From NCBI GenBank assembly GCA_964566145.1, contig CAZMHN010000008.1, positions 1 through 36,048 of the forward strand: a stretch of 36,048 nucleotides of DNA. Direction: 5' to 3'. The notes beneath the pieces are model-generated. The model was not told where the DNA came from. It was given only the letters and a program-made list of their open reading frames with translations, and made no database searches. The position numbers and the translations under genes are program-made. Shown one piece after another: positions 27,930 to 34,683 of this stretch (position 1 is its first letter; each line of letters begins with the position of its first letter). This DNA is from CAZMHN01 sp964566145 (lineage in GTDB: Bacteria; Patescibacteriota; Patescibacteriia; Veblenbacterales; UBA10138).

Positions 27930-27958
27930 ACCTTACGCCGGACTTAGCGCATTGTCAA
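27930..27958 (-). promoter_or_regulatory. promoter of the zinc-ribbon gene
   Basis: TTGACA (27953-27958), a 17-bp spacer and TAAGGT (27930-27935) on the minus strand. The leader holds a small hairpin, CTGCGT-GAGA-ACGCAG (27905-27920). Confidence 0.65.
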
Positions 27959-27964
27959 ACACAA

Positions 27965-27994
27965 AAACCGCCCCGTCGTACGACGGGGCGGTTT
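27965..27994 (-). terminator. terminator after the 3D-domain gene
   Basis: A perfect 15+15 bp palindrome rich in G+C is followed on the minus strand by TTTTTGTGTTTG. It lies 40 bp beyond the stop of the 3D-domain gene. The -35 of the next unit starts within its T tract. Confidence 0.85.
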
Positions 27995-28033
27995 GCTGTT
28001 ATGTAACCGGTTACGTAACTAATTACTTACCTG

Positions 28034-28528
28034 TTACAGCACCTCGATAGTCACGTGGCGTATGCCCCAGGAACGGGCTTCATCCCTGGTTTCCATCCAA
28101 ATATCCATGCGCTTATCGTAGCGCGCGTTCATCCTGTCCTCCACCACGAATACCTGGTCGCCGAAATGGTCAGGCAGCCTGACCCGCGTGCCGATAGGCA
28201 GGAAGTTGGCCGCCACAATGCCCCAGCGGACATGGGAACCGGAGGCGGTGATGAAGGGCGTATCATCGGTCTGGTCAGGCGTGGACGAGTAGGCCGTTAC
28301 CGGCACGCGCACCACGTACCTGGCTTCGCGTTCGGAGGAAGCGGGGAAACTGCGCAACTGGCCCTGCTCGTCCGTAAGCGGCGCGGGGGCCTGCGGAGCC
28401 CGGGCCGGCAAAGCCTGCGCCAAGGCAGGGGCCGAAGGAAACACCCAGGGGAAGGCCAGCAAAAGGCCTGCGGCGGCCGCGGCCAAGCGGAGCTCCTTGC
28501 TTATGCGAATGGTCAAGATGTGTGACAT
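28034..28528 (-). CDS. secreted 3D-domain protein
   Basis: A 164-residue protein with a signal peptide (MSHILTIRISKELRLAAAAA GLLLAFPWVFPSAPALA) and a C-terminal 3D domain, named for its three conserved Asp residues: VPVTAYSSTPDQTDDTPFIT, WGIVAANFLPIGTRVRLP, VFVVEDRMNARYDKRMDIWM. The domain has the double-psi barrel fold of MltA and RlpA-like murein-active proteins. A cell-wall role outside the membrane is expected, and catalysis is plausible but not shown. The start at 28528 is the first Met giving a clean signal peptide; no Shine-Dalgarno. A promoter and a hairpin lie in its leader. Confidence 0.85.
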   Translation of the reverse strand: MSHILTIRISKELRLAAAAAGLLLAFPWVFPSAPALAQALPARAPQAPAPLTDEQGQLRSFPASSEREARYVVRVPVTAYSSTPDQTDDTPFITASGSHVRWGIVAANFLPIGTRVRLPDHFGDQVFVVEDRMNARYDKRMDIWMETRDEARSWGIRHVTIEVL

Positions 28529-28550
28529 AAGGTAAATAGGCTTGAAGCCA

Positions 28551-28576
28551 TACAAAAACCCTCCGTTTCCGGAGGG
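28551..28576 (-). terminator. terminator/attenuator in the 3D-gene leader
   Basis: CCCTCCG-GAAA-CGGAGGG followed by TTTTTGT on the minus strand (stem 28559-28576). It lies after the stop of the PH-domain gene, and also about 10-30 nt downstream of the transcription start predicted for the 3D gene. It could therefore end the upstream operon and attenuate the 3D transcript. Confidence 0.85.
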
Positions 28577-28590
28577 AATTGCTTCGCGGC

Positions 28591-28619
28591 ATACTAGCAA
28601 AAACCGCGATTTGTGTCAA
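28591..28619 (-). promoter_or_regulatory. promoter of the 3D-domain gene
   Basis: TTGACA (28614-28619), a 17-bp spacer and TAGTAT (28591-28596) on the minus strand. The TGA stop of the upstream gene is embedded in the -35 box. Confidence 0.7.
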
Positions 28620-29176
28620 GGGGTCTCGTGCGGATGCTCATGCTTCCAAGTGTCCACCAGGCGCAGTATCTTCTCGGCTACTTCATACGGCCGGCCTATC
28701 TCTTTCAGTACGAAATTCGGCTCTTCCCCGGCCGTCTGCACCTTCACGTCCCCGAAGTGGAGTATGGTCGCAAAGAACCCCTTCACGTGGCTGGAAACGT
28801 CCTGCACCCGGGACAGCCTAAGCTCGGCCACATGGCGGTTGAAAAGCCCCTTCTGCTCCAGCGAGAGCACACGCTCGTTCGTAACCAGCCACACGTCGAG
28901 GTAGTAATCCACCCACGAGTTCCAGAAGAACACCCACACCCCAAGGTAGTACAGGCTGACAGTGAGCCTGACGATGGCCTCAATCAGGGCGCCGTTGTAA
29001 AGCTTGTCATACAGCTCCGAGTACCAGTTCGATATAGCCACGGCCAGGAGCGCCGGGACCACCAGAAGCATGACATACCACAGCGACACCAGCAGGAACG
29101 TGAACCAATGCCGCCTCAGGTAGAACACAATGTGCTCTCCGGGCAGGGGTGACGAAAGCAGTCGGTCGGCCATCAT
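28616..29176 (-). CDS. bacterial PH-domain (YdbS/DUF304-like) membrane protein
   Basis: A 186-residue protein with two membrane-helix regions (FTFLLVSLWYVMLLVVPALLAVAI and about residues 68-90) followed by a bPH_2-type domain (YYLDVWLVTNERVLSLEQKG, RLSRVQDVSSHVKGFFATILHFGDVKVQTAG). This matches the DUF304/YdbS layout, whose function is not established. The ATG at 29176 overlaps the previous stop as ATGA, so translation is coupled; a second ATG follows directly. It is the last gene of the ruvB operon. Confidence 0.75.
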   Translation of the reverse strand: MMADRLLSSPLPGEHIVFYLRRHWFTFLLVSLWYVMLLVVPALLAVAISNWYSELYDKLYNGALIEAIVRLTVSLYYLGVWVFFWNSWVDYYLDVWLVTNERVLSLEQKGLFNRHVAELRLSRVQDVSSHVKGFFATILHFGDVKVQTAGEEPNFVLKEIGRPYEVAEKILRLVDTWKHEHPHETP

Positions 29177-29436
29177 AGGTTCCAGAACGGGCTAATCTCT
29201 TCCAGGGGCAATTCTATCTCCAGGGCGCGCGACCAATCCACCGCTTGGAGCGAACGGTAGGAGGCGAACAGGATGAAGGCCGTGCCGGCGATGAGCACGA
29301 AGGTCATGGTGACGTTCACGGTGGTGCGAAAGCCGAACCGTACCAGGTGGTACAAGTTGAAGAAAGCGAAAACGAGCACGACCAGAACCCCGAGAAGGTA
29401 AATGCCGGCGAAAGCTATGTAGGGTATTTCGATCAT
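29173..29436 (-). CDS. small two-helix membrane protein, unknown
   Basis: An 87-residue protein, MIEIPYIAFAGIYLLGVLVV..., with two hydrophobic segments (about 8-30 and 43-60) and an acidic C-terminus. No family recognised. It lies 2 nt after ruvB and overlaps the PH-domain gene by 4 nt, so it is a genuine operon member and may pair with the PH-domain protein in the membrane. Confidence 0.7.
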   Translation of the reverse strand: MIEIPYIAFAGIYLLGVLVVLVFAFFNLYHLVRFGFRTTVNVTMTFVLIAGTAFILFASYRSLQAVDWSRALEIELPLEEISPFWNL

Positions 29437-29438
29437 GG

Positions 29439-30467
29439 CTATACCAATTTATGCTGGGCGTCGGCCGGAGCCTTGAGCCCCAGATGACTGTAGGCCAGGT
29501 CCGTGACCACGCGGCCGCGGGGCGTGCGGGCCAAAAGCCCCAATTGCATCAGGAACGGCTCGTAAATTTCCTCAATGGTGGCGGCCTCTTCCTGCAAAGC
29601 GGCGGCAATGGAGGAAACGCCCACCGGCCCGCCCTTGAACTTCTCTATTATGGTCCTTAGTATCAAACGGTCCAGCTCGTCCAGACCCAGAGGGTCCACC
29701 ATAAGCTGGTCCAGGGCGGCATTCGCAAGCTCGTCCGTGGCCGTGCCCGAGCCTTTCACCTGTGCGTAATCGCGCACGCGCTTCAAAAGCCTGTTCGCCA
29801 CCCTGGGCGTGGCGCGGGAGCGCGTGGCAATGGCGGAACAGGCCTCGGGCTCGACCGGAAAGGAGAGCAGCCTGGCCGACCGCTTCACGATTTCCTCTAT
29901 TTCCGAAGGCTCGTAAAAGTTCAGTCGGAACGTGGCGCCGAACCTGTTCCGCAACGGTCCTGACAGCAGGTGATACCTGGTGGTGGCGCCAATGAGAGTG
30001 AATCTGGGCAGGTCCAGGCGCAACGTCCTGGCCGAAGGGCCCTTGCCGATGACAAGGTCCAAAGCGAAATCCTCCATAGCCGGGTACAGAACCTCCTCTA
30101 CCAGCTTGTTCAGGCGGTGTATTTCGTCGATGAACAAAATGTCCCCGGGCTCCAGGTTCGTCAGAATGGCCGCCAGGTCGCCGGCGCGCTCGATGGCCGG
30201 ACCGCTCGTCACGCGTATGTTCGTGCCCACCTCGTGCGCGATGATGTGCGCCAGTGTGGTTTTGCCCAAACCAGGCGGTCCGTACAAAAGTACGTGCTCA
30301 ATGGGCTCCTGGCGCTTCTTGGCCGCCGCCAGGAAAATGTTCAGGGTTTCCTTCACCTGCCTCTGGCCCACATACTCCGAAAGTTGCTTGGGCCTGAGTT
30401 GCAGGTCCAAAGCTTTATCCTCGGCCTGCTCAGTAGAGCCCGTGGTCCTTATTTCCTTCTTAGGCAT
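29439..30467 (-). CDS. ruvB: Holliday junction helicase RuvB
   Basis: AAA+ motor that drives branch migration with RuvA. The 342-residue product has Walker A YGPPGLGKTT, Walker B ILFIDEIHRL, sensor 1 FTLIGATTRYHLLSGPLRNR with the arginine finger, and the C-terminal winged helix (GPVGVSSIAAALQEEAATIEEIYEPFLMQLGLLARTPRGR). The start at 30467 (MPKKEIRTTGS) is chosen over an upstream in-frame extension that crosses the promoter. It heads an operon with two membrane-protein genes rather than ruvA or ruvC. Confidence 0.97.
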   Translation of the reverse strand: MPKKEIRTTGSTEQAEDKALDLQLRPKQLSEYVGQRQVKETLNIFLAAAKKRQEPIEHVLLYGPPGLGKTTLAHIIAHEVGTNIRVTSGPAIERAGDLAAILTNLEPGDILFIDEIHRLNKLVEEVLYPAMEDFALDLVIGKGPSARTLRLDLPRFTLIGATTRYHLLSGPLRNRFGATFRLNFYEPSEIEEIVKRSARLLSFPVEPEACSAIATRSRATPRVANRLLKRVRDYAQVKGSGTATDELANAALDQLMVDPLGLDELDRLILRTIIEKFKGGPVGVSSIAAALQEEAATIEEIYEPFLMQLGLLARTPRGRVVTDLAYSHLGLKAPADAQHKLV

Positions 30468-30477
30468 AAGCGACCCT

Positions 30478-30507
30478 ACCGTACCACGCGCCACGAAGCC
30501 TTGACAA
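30478..30507 (-). promoter_or_regulatory. ruvB promoter
   Basis: TTGTCA (30502-30507), an 18-bp spacer and TACGGT (30478-30483), 10 nt before the ruvB ATG. The -35 coincides with the -35 of an opposing plus-strand promoter. Confidence 0.5.
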
Positions 30508-30529
30508 GATTGCCTGCCTGTGCTAACCT
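30501..30529 (+). promoter_or_regulatory. divergent promoter opposite ruvB
   Basis: TTGACA (30501-30506), a 17-bp spacer and TAACCT (30524-30529). The -35 is perfect and the -10 weak. No gene follows within 60 bp, only a terminator. Confidence 0.45.
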
Positions 30530-30535
30530 GCAATG

Positions 30536-30608
30536 TTTCGTACTGAAACGTAATGGAACGGTGCCCCTAACACAAACATAAAAAGCCCGGGTTTTACGGG
30601 CTTTTTAT
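30536..30608 (+). ncRNA. candidate short RNA opposite ruvB
   Basis: The predicted transcript of about 73 nt starts after the promoter at 30501-30529. It holds a small hairpin (GTTTC-GTACT-GAAAC) and ends at a perfect intrinsic terminator. It contains no plausible reading frame. It may be a small RNA, or the abortive product of a competing promoter. No family is recognised. Confidence 0.35.
30578..30608. terminator. bidirectional terminator
   Basis: A 12-bp stem with A-rich base on one side and T-rich on the other (30578-30589 with 30597-30608, 7-nt loop). It suits the short plus-strand RNA and also the structured minus-strand RNA candidate. Confidence 0.9.
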
Positions 30609-30832
30609 GCACAATGTCCAAAGGGGTTCGCAAGCTTCAAAAGGTGCTCCGAAAGGAGGTGGCACGACAAGCACAGGGAATTTGCGCTAGGCTTTTCTCG
30701 GCTGATACCTGAGAATCCCCTAGTCGAACTCTCTTGCCACCCCCTCTCGGGGCGTCTTGTATATTAGGCCCTTCGAACCGCACCTGGGAAGTGGATAACA
30801 TCGATGCGGCCATTTGACTGTTGCCACGCAAC
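30578..30832 (-). ncRNA. candidate structured non-coding RNA, family unknown
   Basis: No convincing gene occupies this stretch, but its minus strand can fold extensively. A closing helix GGTTCG/CGAACC (30779-30774 with 30630-30625) encloses a 10-bp helix (30744-30735 with 30664-30655). Inside that is a hairpin with CTAGG/CCTAG and TTCTC-AGG/CC-GAGAA arms (30687-30723). The 10-bp helix has a G-U pair that would be an A-C mismatch in plus-strand RNA, favouring the minus strand. A promoter lies at 30839-30866 and a terminator at 30578-30608. I looked for signatures of SRP RNA, RNase P RNA, tmRNA and common riboswitches and did not see them. A 6S-like role cannot be excluded. Confidence 0.4.
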
Positions 30833-30843
30833 ACGGGTAGGAT
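30814..30843 (+). promoter_or_regulatory. promoter of the two-gene unknown unit
   Basis: TTGACT (30814-30819), an 18-bp spacer and TAGGAT (30838-30843), starting transcription about 45 nt before the first gene. Confidence 0.6.
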
Positions 30844-30866
30844 AATCCGTACCAAAAACAGAACAA
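30839..30866 (-). promoter_or_regulatory. possible promoter of the structured RNA
   Basis: TTGTTC (30861-30866), a 16-bp spacer and TATCCT (30839-30844) on the minus strand. Its -10 overlaps that of the opposing promoter at 30814-30843. Confidence 0.35.
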
Positions 30867-30895
30867 ATCACTTTCACAATCATAAGGAAAACACC

Positions 30896-31318
30896 ATGAC
30901 ACGCTTCTCCTTGCCCATGGAACTGCGGGCAGAGGTGGCCGGGCTTATGCTCGATAGGAGCAATCAACCCATGCAAGAAACCAGGGTACAGCCTGGCGAC
31001 GCAGTAGTGGTTTCGTACTACGGTTCTGGCCAAGTTCACGTCTGCATGTATCGTGGAAACCACGGGCTGTGGTTCAGGATTGAACCGGACGAAAGCCTTG
31101 ATTATGAACTGCGGAATGCACTGCGCAAAACCATCTACCGCACCCTGGCCTGGCCGTTCAGCAACAGCGACGTTTCCGGCATATTCGAACGCGGCTCGCT
31201 CATGGAAGCGCTGTTCCCGGGCTTTTGTGTCACTGGAAAGACCAAACCGGGCAGCTGCAACACCACAGCCACATTCGAAATCACCGGCGTAGAGAACAAA
31301 CAACAAGAAGCCGCATGA
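30896..31318 (+). CDS. hypothetical protein, 140 residues
   Basis: MTRFSLPMELRAEVAGLMLD... reads as a soluble alpha/beta protein without a signal peptide or membrane segment. No family is recognised. VQPGDAVVVSYYGSGQVHVC suggests a beta-rich middle part. The ATG at 30896 is preceded at 8 nt by AAGGA; an upstream in-frame extension overlaps the promoter and is rejected. The stop is 11 nt before the next gene, so the two form an operon. Confidence 0.7.
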   Translation: MTRFSLPMELRAEVAGLMLDRSNQPMQETRVQPGDAVVVSYYGSGQVHVCMYRGNHGLWFRIEPDESLDYELRNALRKTIYRTLAWPFSNSDVSGIFERGSLMEALFPGFCVTGKTKPGSCNTTATFEITGVENKQQEAA

Positions 31319-31329
31319 AGGAGGAGTAC

Positions 31330-32004
31330 ATGACCACTCTCGCTGCCACATCACTACCAGTACATCTCAAATCCCTAGCCGGACAAGAGCTGGTTGAAAT
31401 CTTCAACCGGCAGTTGGCCAAACTAGCGGCGCTGTTGAAACTGCCTGCCTCATCATCTTTGAACGCCCATTGGGACAACCTGCGGCAAGTCTTAGCGGGC
31501 GCCCCCACCCTCGTACTGACGCCCAATGAAGCGGAATTGCTCATCGCCGTGCCGCCCTACATGGTGACATATGTCCGCCAGATGAGTTTTCTGTGCTACG
31601 GGAGCCAGCCAGGCACAGTCGCGGTCAGGGGTAAATTCTCGCCTGCTGACCAAGCTTTCATTCCGCGCCGGCCATATATTTACCTCGGCGTAGATGCCGG
31701 AAGCCACGGGCAAGCGCCGCGCGAGGCCGAAGCCGCCATTGCGGCCAATCATCGGGTGCACTTGACCGCAGAAGGTCTCATTGCCCTGGCGCACGAATGC
31801 CCGGGCTTGGTGCGTGACCATGACCTCATGTGCTTCGGCACTCACTTCGGCCTTGGGGAACCGGCAGTTCTACGTTTGGACCAGGAACCTCTCATGCCCG
31901 ACAAACATCCGACGCTGACATTTGTCAGCCAGGAAAGCGGATACGTTCAAACCCATTGGCACAGGCATCTCCAACCCTCCGCCCAAAGACGCATCGTGCT
32001 CTGA
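31330..32004 (+). CDS. hypothetical protein, possibly DUF5701-like
   Basis: A 224-residue soluble protein, MTTLAATSLPVHLKSLAGQE.... The region YMVTYVRQMSFLCYGSQPGT followed by VRGKFSPADQAFIPRRPYIYLGVDAGS, LTAEGLIALAHECPGLVRDH and the closing CFGTHFGLGEPAVL resembles, from memory, the uncharacterised DUF5701 pattern; this is tentative. The start at 31330 follows AAGGAGG with 5-nt spacing, one of the best ribosome sites in the window. The gene ends at a terminator and shares the promoter at 30814 with its neighbour. Function unknown. Confidence 0.65.
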   Translation: MTTLAATSLPVHLKSLAGQELVEIFNRQLAKLAALLKLPASSSLNAHWDNLRQVLAGAPTLVLTPNEAELLIAVPPYMVTYVRQMSFLCYGSQPGTVAVRGKFSPADQAFIPRRPYIYLGVDAGSHGQAPREAEAAIAANHRVHLTAEGLIALAHECPGLVRDHDLMCFGTHFGLGEPAVLRLDQEPLMPDKHPTLTFVSQESGYVQTHWHRHLQPSAQRRIVL

Positions 32005-32018
32005 GGGAACAAACATCC

Positions 32019-32060
32019 GAGCCGCTAACGTAAACTCATGTTGGCGGCTCTTTCCTTTAT
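32019..32060 (+). terminator. terminator after the two-gene unit
   Basis: An 11-bp stem (32019-32029 with 32040-32050), including one U-G pair valid only on the plus strand, followed by TTTCCTTTAT. Confidence 0.75.
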
Positions 32061-33922
32061 GGAACAGCGGGTACGGCCGGCTCCGGGGCCACTGGCGCTG
32101 GCTCTGCCCCGGTGCCGGACGAACCTTCAGCATTAGCGGGCGCTTCCCCTTCCGGCGGCGTCAATGTTCCCTTGGGCACGCCGATGAGGCACACCTCCTG
32201 CCATGGTACGTAGTGACTCTTGAACACTTCCTGCTCCGTCCGTCCGTCCGGGTACGCCACTGTGTAAGTGAACTCCGTATCGGCGCCGTTGTGCGGCTTT
32301 TCCGTGCACTTTTTCACGCCCGGTTCCAGATCCTCGGTTTCCACCAGCTTAGTTTCCGGCGGAGCGGTAATGTTGTATATCCTGGGCTTGGTCTGCGTAA
32401 CCTGCCTGCCGTCCTTGGTGCCCCAGAACTCAAATCTAAGCACNNNNNNNNNNNNNNNNNNNNNNNNNNNNNNNNNNNNNNNNNNNNNNNNNNNNNNNNN
32501 NNNNNNNNNNNNNNNNNNNNNNNNNNNNNNNNNNNNNNNNNNNTTGCCTTTTATAACTAGCTCGGGCAAATAGCCTGTCGTGGCATCTATCTCGCCCAAG
32601 GCGGCCAGCAGAGAAAACGTTTCGTCCGGTTTCACTATAAGCCCGTTCAGGCTGGCGGCGCCGATTTTTATGTTGTGCCGGCGGTTGGCCGGACTTCCTT
32701 TGAAGTTCGAAGTACCTACCCCGATGAGTTCGGCAATGCCCATGTCGTTGGTCTCAGCCGTTGTCACGCCGGGTTCGGTCACCGCCACTATGAGACCGAC
32801 CGGTTCGGCCGAACTATCCCGCATGGCCGCTTCGGCGCCTGCAACCATGGCGATCACATCCACTTGGCGACCCGGCTGGGACGACTGGAACGCCACTACG
32901 CGGCCGTTCTGAACCTCGAACTTGGCGTCGTATGCCGGCTGGTTCACTTCCTTGGCTATACCAGAAAAGAACTCCTGGGCGGCGGGGTTCGTGAAACCAA
33001 ACACCACATTGCCATTCTCCTCGCGCGCACCCAGCCACGGCCGCCACGTTTCCGGCTCTATAGTCCAAGTGCGGTCTTCAAACCGCAAAGTCACGGTGGT
33101 GTCCTGCGCCATAAGGCGCCTGGCTTCCGGCAGTGCCGCGGCCAGCTTCTGTTCCGTCAGGGTCGGAGTAACGTGCTGAAGCGCCACCTCTACGGGTTCA
33201 CGGCTCAAAGATGACGCGCGCGCCTGAATGTCCTGTACTAGGCGGCTGGCCTCAATTACGACCCCGGACCTCTCCGGCACTACTTGCACGTTCCCGGCCA
33301 GGTCTAGTGTAAGCTGAGCCGGCACCGGCTCATATTCCACCCCAGGCACGGTATCGCGCAAATACTGCGTAACACGCTCCACATCCACGGACACGGCTGG
33401 CGCCAGCCCGGTCGCCCCGACTGCGGCGGCCACTGGCTCTGCTAAACGCCACAGCCAGTTTCCCCGCCGGCCGATGACGTACGCCGATTCCGCCGCTTCG
33501 TCAGGCGAGAACTGTATAAGCTCGTAGGTAAGGTCCGGATCCGTGGTCGATGACACCAGGCCAGTGAGCGCCACTTCCGTTTCATTCACCTTCAAAGGTA
33601 TGCCCTGCTTGTTGTAAGCGTCCCAGGCTTCGCGCAAAACCTGGGCGGCCTGGTCCTGGGTCAGTCCCGCAAGTTCAATGCCGTCCATCACGACTCCGGG
33701 GAATACCTTGCCTGCATAGGCCACATGGTACGCCGACAGGCCGCCGCCTACCACGCACACGATAACGAAGCCCGCCGCCAAAATTGTAACGGTGCGGCGT
33801 AAGGCCGCACGGCGCGTGTCCGACGGCCCCAGTGCCACGCCCAACGCGGCACCATGTGCCGCCTGGGCAACAACCTGGGCCACGGCCTGCTTCGCCTTGG
33901 TAGTACGCTTACCTGCCGGCAT
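32057..33922 (-). CDS. VanW-family protein with PG-binding domain (interrupted by assembly gap)
   Basis: An envelope protein with a cytoplasmic basic N-terminus, one membrane helix (about residues 45-68, ILAAGFVIVCVVGGGLSAY), repeated PG_binding_4-type modules (VVMDGIELAGLTQDQAAQVL, VALTGLVSSTTDPDLTY; a second from about 235), and a C-terminal VanW domain (RRHNIKIGAASLNGLIVKPD, FSLLAALGEIDATTGYLPEL, then after the gap LRFEFWGTKDGRQV). VanW occurs in some vancomycin-resistance clusters, but its biochemical role is not settled. The tail is Pro/Ala/Glu-rich. The gap removes the central VanW core; the frame is open on both sides. The ATG is 2 nt after the upstream stop. Confidence 0.85.
   Translation of the reverse strand: MPAGKRTTKAKQAVAQVVAQAAHGAALGVALGPSDTRRAALRRTVTILAAGFVIVCVVGGGLSAYHVAYAGKVFPGVVMDGIELAGLTQDQAAQVLREAWDAYNKQGIPLKVNETEVALTGLVSSTTDPDLTYELIQFSPDEAAESAYVIGRRGNWLWRLAEPVAAAVGATGLAPAVSVDVERVTQYLRDTVPGVEYEPVPAQLTLDLAGNVQVVPERSGVVIEASRLVQDIQARASSLSREPVEVALQHVTPTLTEQKLAAALPEARRLMAQDTTVTLRFEDRTWTIEPETWRPWLGAREENGNVVFGFTNPAAQEFFSGIAKEVNQPAYDAKFEVQNGRVVAFQSSQPGRQVDVIAMVAGAEAAMRDSSAEPVGLIVAVTEPGVTTAETNDMGIAELIGVGTSNFKGSPANRRHNIKIGAASLNGLIVKPDETFSLLAALGEIDATTGYLPELVIKGXXXXXXXXXXXXXXXXXXXXXXXXXXXXXXXXXXVLRFEFWGTKDGRQVTQTKPRIYNITAPPETKLVETEDLEPGVKKCTEKPHNGADTEFTYTVAYPDGRTEQEVFKSHYVPWQEVCLIGVPKGTLTPPEGEAPANAEGSSGTGAEPAPVAPEPAVPAVP
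32444..32543. other. 100-base assembly gap
   Basis: Exactly 100 N inside the VanW gene. The round length suggests a scaffold placeholder rather than a measured distance. Confidence 0.99.
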
Positions 33923-33924
33923 GT

Positions 33925-34149
33925 CTATTGTCCTTGAAGTATCTCGTTCAGCACGTCCCGCGCCCGCTCCGTGCGGCCGGCTTCGTCCGCCGCGTCGCCC
34001 ATAAAGCTCAGAGTGAGCCTGGTGCCCTCGCCCGTGCCTTCCGGCAGTGCTTCGGAACTCACCACAAGCTCCTGGCCGTCATCGAACCGGACCACGGCAT
34101 CACTGCCTTCGAACCTATCCACGGTAGCGGTTAGAACGTACTTTGCCAT
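33925..34149 (-). CDS. DUF3006-like small protein
   Basis: A 74-residue protein, MAKYVLTATVDRFEGSDAVV... with FDDGQELVVSSEALPEGTGE, matching the short beta-barrel pattern of DUF3006 (VDRFEG...AVL..DDG...). That family has no defined function but is often encoded beside envelope proteins. It ends 2 nt before vanW starts and begins 5 nt after hsp20 stops, so the three form one operon. Confidence 0.7.
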   Translation of the reverse strand: MAKYVLTATVDRFEGSDAVVRFDDGQELVVSSEALPEGTGEGTRLTLSFMGDAADEAGRTERARDVLNEILQGQ

Positions 34150-34154
34150 AGGCG

Positions 34155-34598
34155 TTACTCGTCAATCTCTACCGGGGTCACTTTCACCTCGACCTCGGAA
34201 GGCTGTTTGCGGCTTTTCGGGAGCACCACGGTCAGCACTCCGTTCTTCAGGCTGGCCTGCACGTCGTCCGCGCGCACTTCGACCGGCAGGACTATGGAAC
34301 GCGAGAAACCTCCCCAGTAGCACTCCTGGTACAGGTACGACTCCTTCGGCACTTCCTGGTCCTGGCTCCTCTGCCCGCGGATGGTCACCACGTCATTGTT
34401 CAAGGTTATTTCCAAATCCTCCGGCTTCACCCCGGCGATGGTGGAACGGACTATGATAGACTCCTCGGTCTGGTACACGTCCACGGCCAGCTGGCCTTCA
34501 TAGCCGCTGTCGTACCACTCTACGGTACGCTCTCCGAGGACGGGGACGGGACCTTGGCCGCCGGGCGCCTGGTCTGTGTGGAAGATACCAATCGGCAT
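34155..34598 (-). CDS. Hsp20/alpha-crystallin small heat-shock protein
   Basis: A 147-residue ATP-independent holdase chaperone. The alpha-crystallin domain covers about residues 37-130: LAVDVYQTEESIIVRSTIAG, VKPEDLEITLNNDVVTIRG, FSRSIVLPVEVRADDVQASL, KNGVLTVVLPKS (the GVLxxxLPK signature). An I/V-x-I/V-like end (VEVKVTPVEIDE) follows. It heads an operon with the DUF3006-like gene and vanW, and has its own promoter. No CIRCE-like repeat was seen upstream. Confidence 0.93.
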   Translation of the reverse strand: MPIGIFHTDQAPGGQGPVPVLGERTVEWYDSGYEGQLAVDVYQTEESIIVRSTIAGVKPEDLEITLNNDVVTIRGQRSQDQEVPKESYLYQECYWGGFSRSIVLPVEVRADDVQASLKNGVLTVVLPKSRKQPSEVEVKVTPVEIDE

Positions 34599-34608
34599 AA
34601 CGACAGTA

Positions 34609-34638
34609 AGTATACCAGGGCCTTATTCCACGGGCCAA
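34609..34638 (-). promoter_or_regulatory. hsp20 operon promoter
   Basis: TTGGCC (34633-34638), an 18-bp spacer and TATACT (34609-34614), 10 nt before the hsp20 ATG. It is back to back with the tRNA-Glu promoter. Confidence 0.55.
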
Positions 34639-34641
34639 TTA

Positions 34642-34670
34642 TTGACGGGCTGGCCCGCTTCGCCTACACT
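34642..34670 (+). promoter_or_regulatory. tRNA-Glu promoter
   Basis: TTGACG (34642-34647), a 17-bp spacer and TACACT (34665-34670), 13 bp before the mature tRNA 5' end. Confidence 0.75.
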
Positions 34671-34683
34671 GTGCTGGCTATAG

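Noticed and set aside
30610..30780. Possible c-di-GMP riboswitch or SRP RNA (GCACAGGG and GGAAGG-like bits)
   Set aside because: The conserved core sequences and order of helices of these families are not present, so the RNA is left unassigned.
30637..30855. Minus-strand frame of 72 codons in the structured RNA region
   Set aside because: No ribosome site, low-quality composition, and the bases are better explained by RNA pairing.
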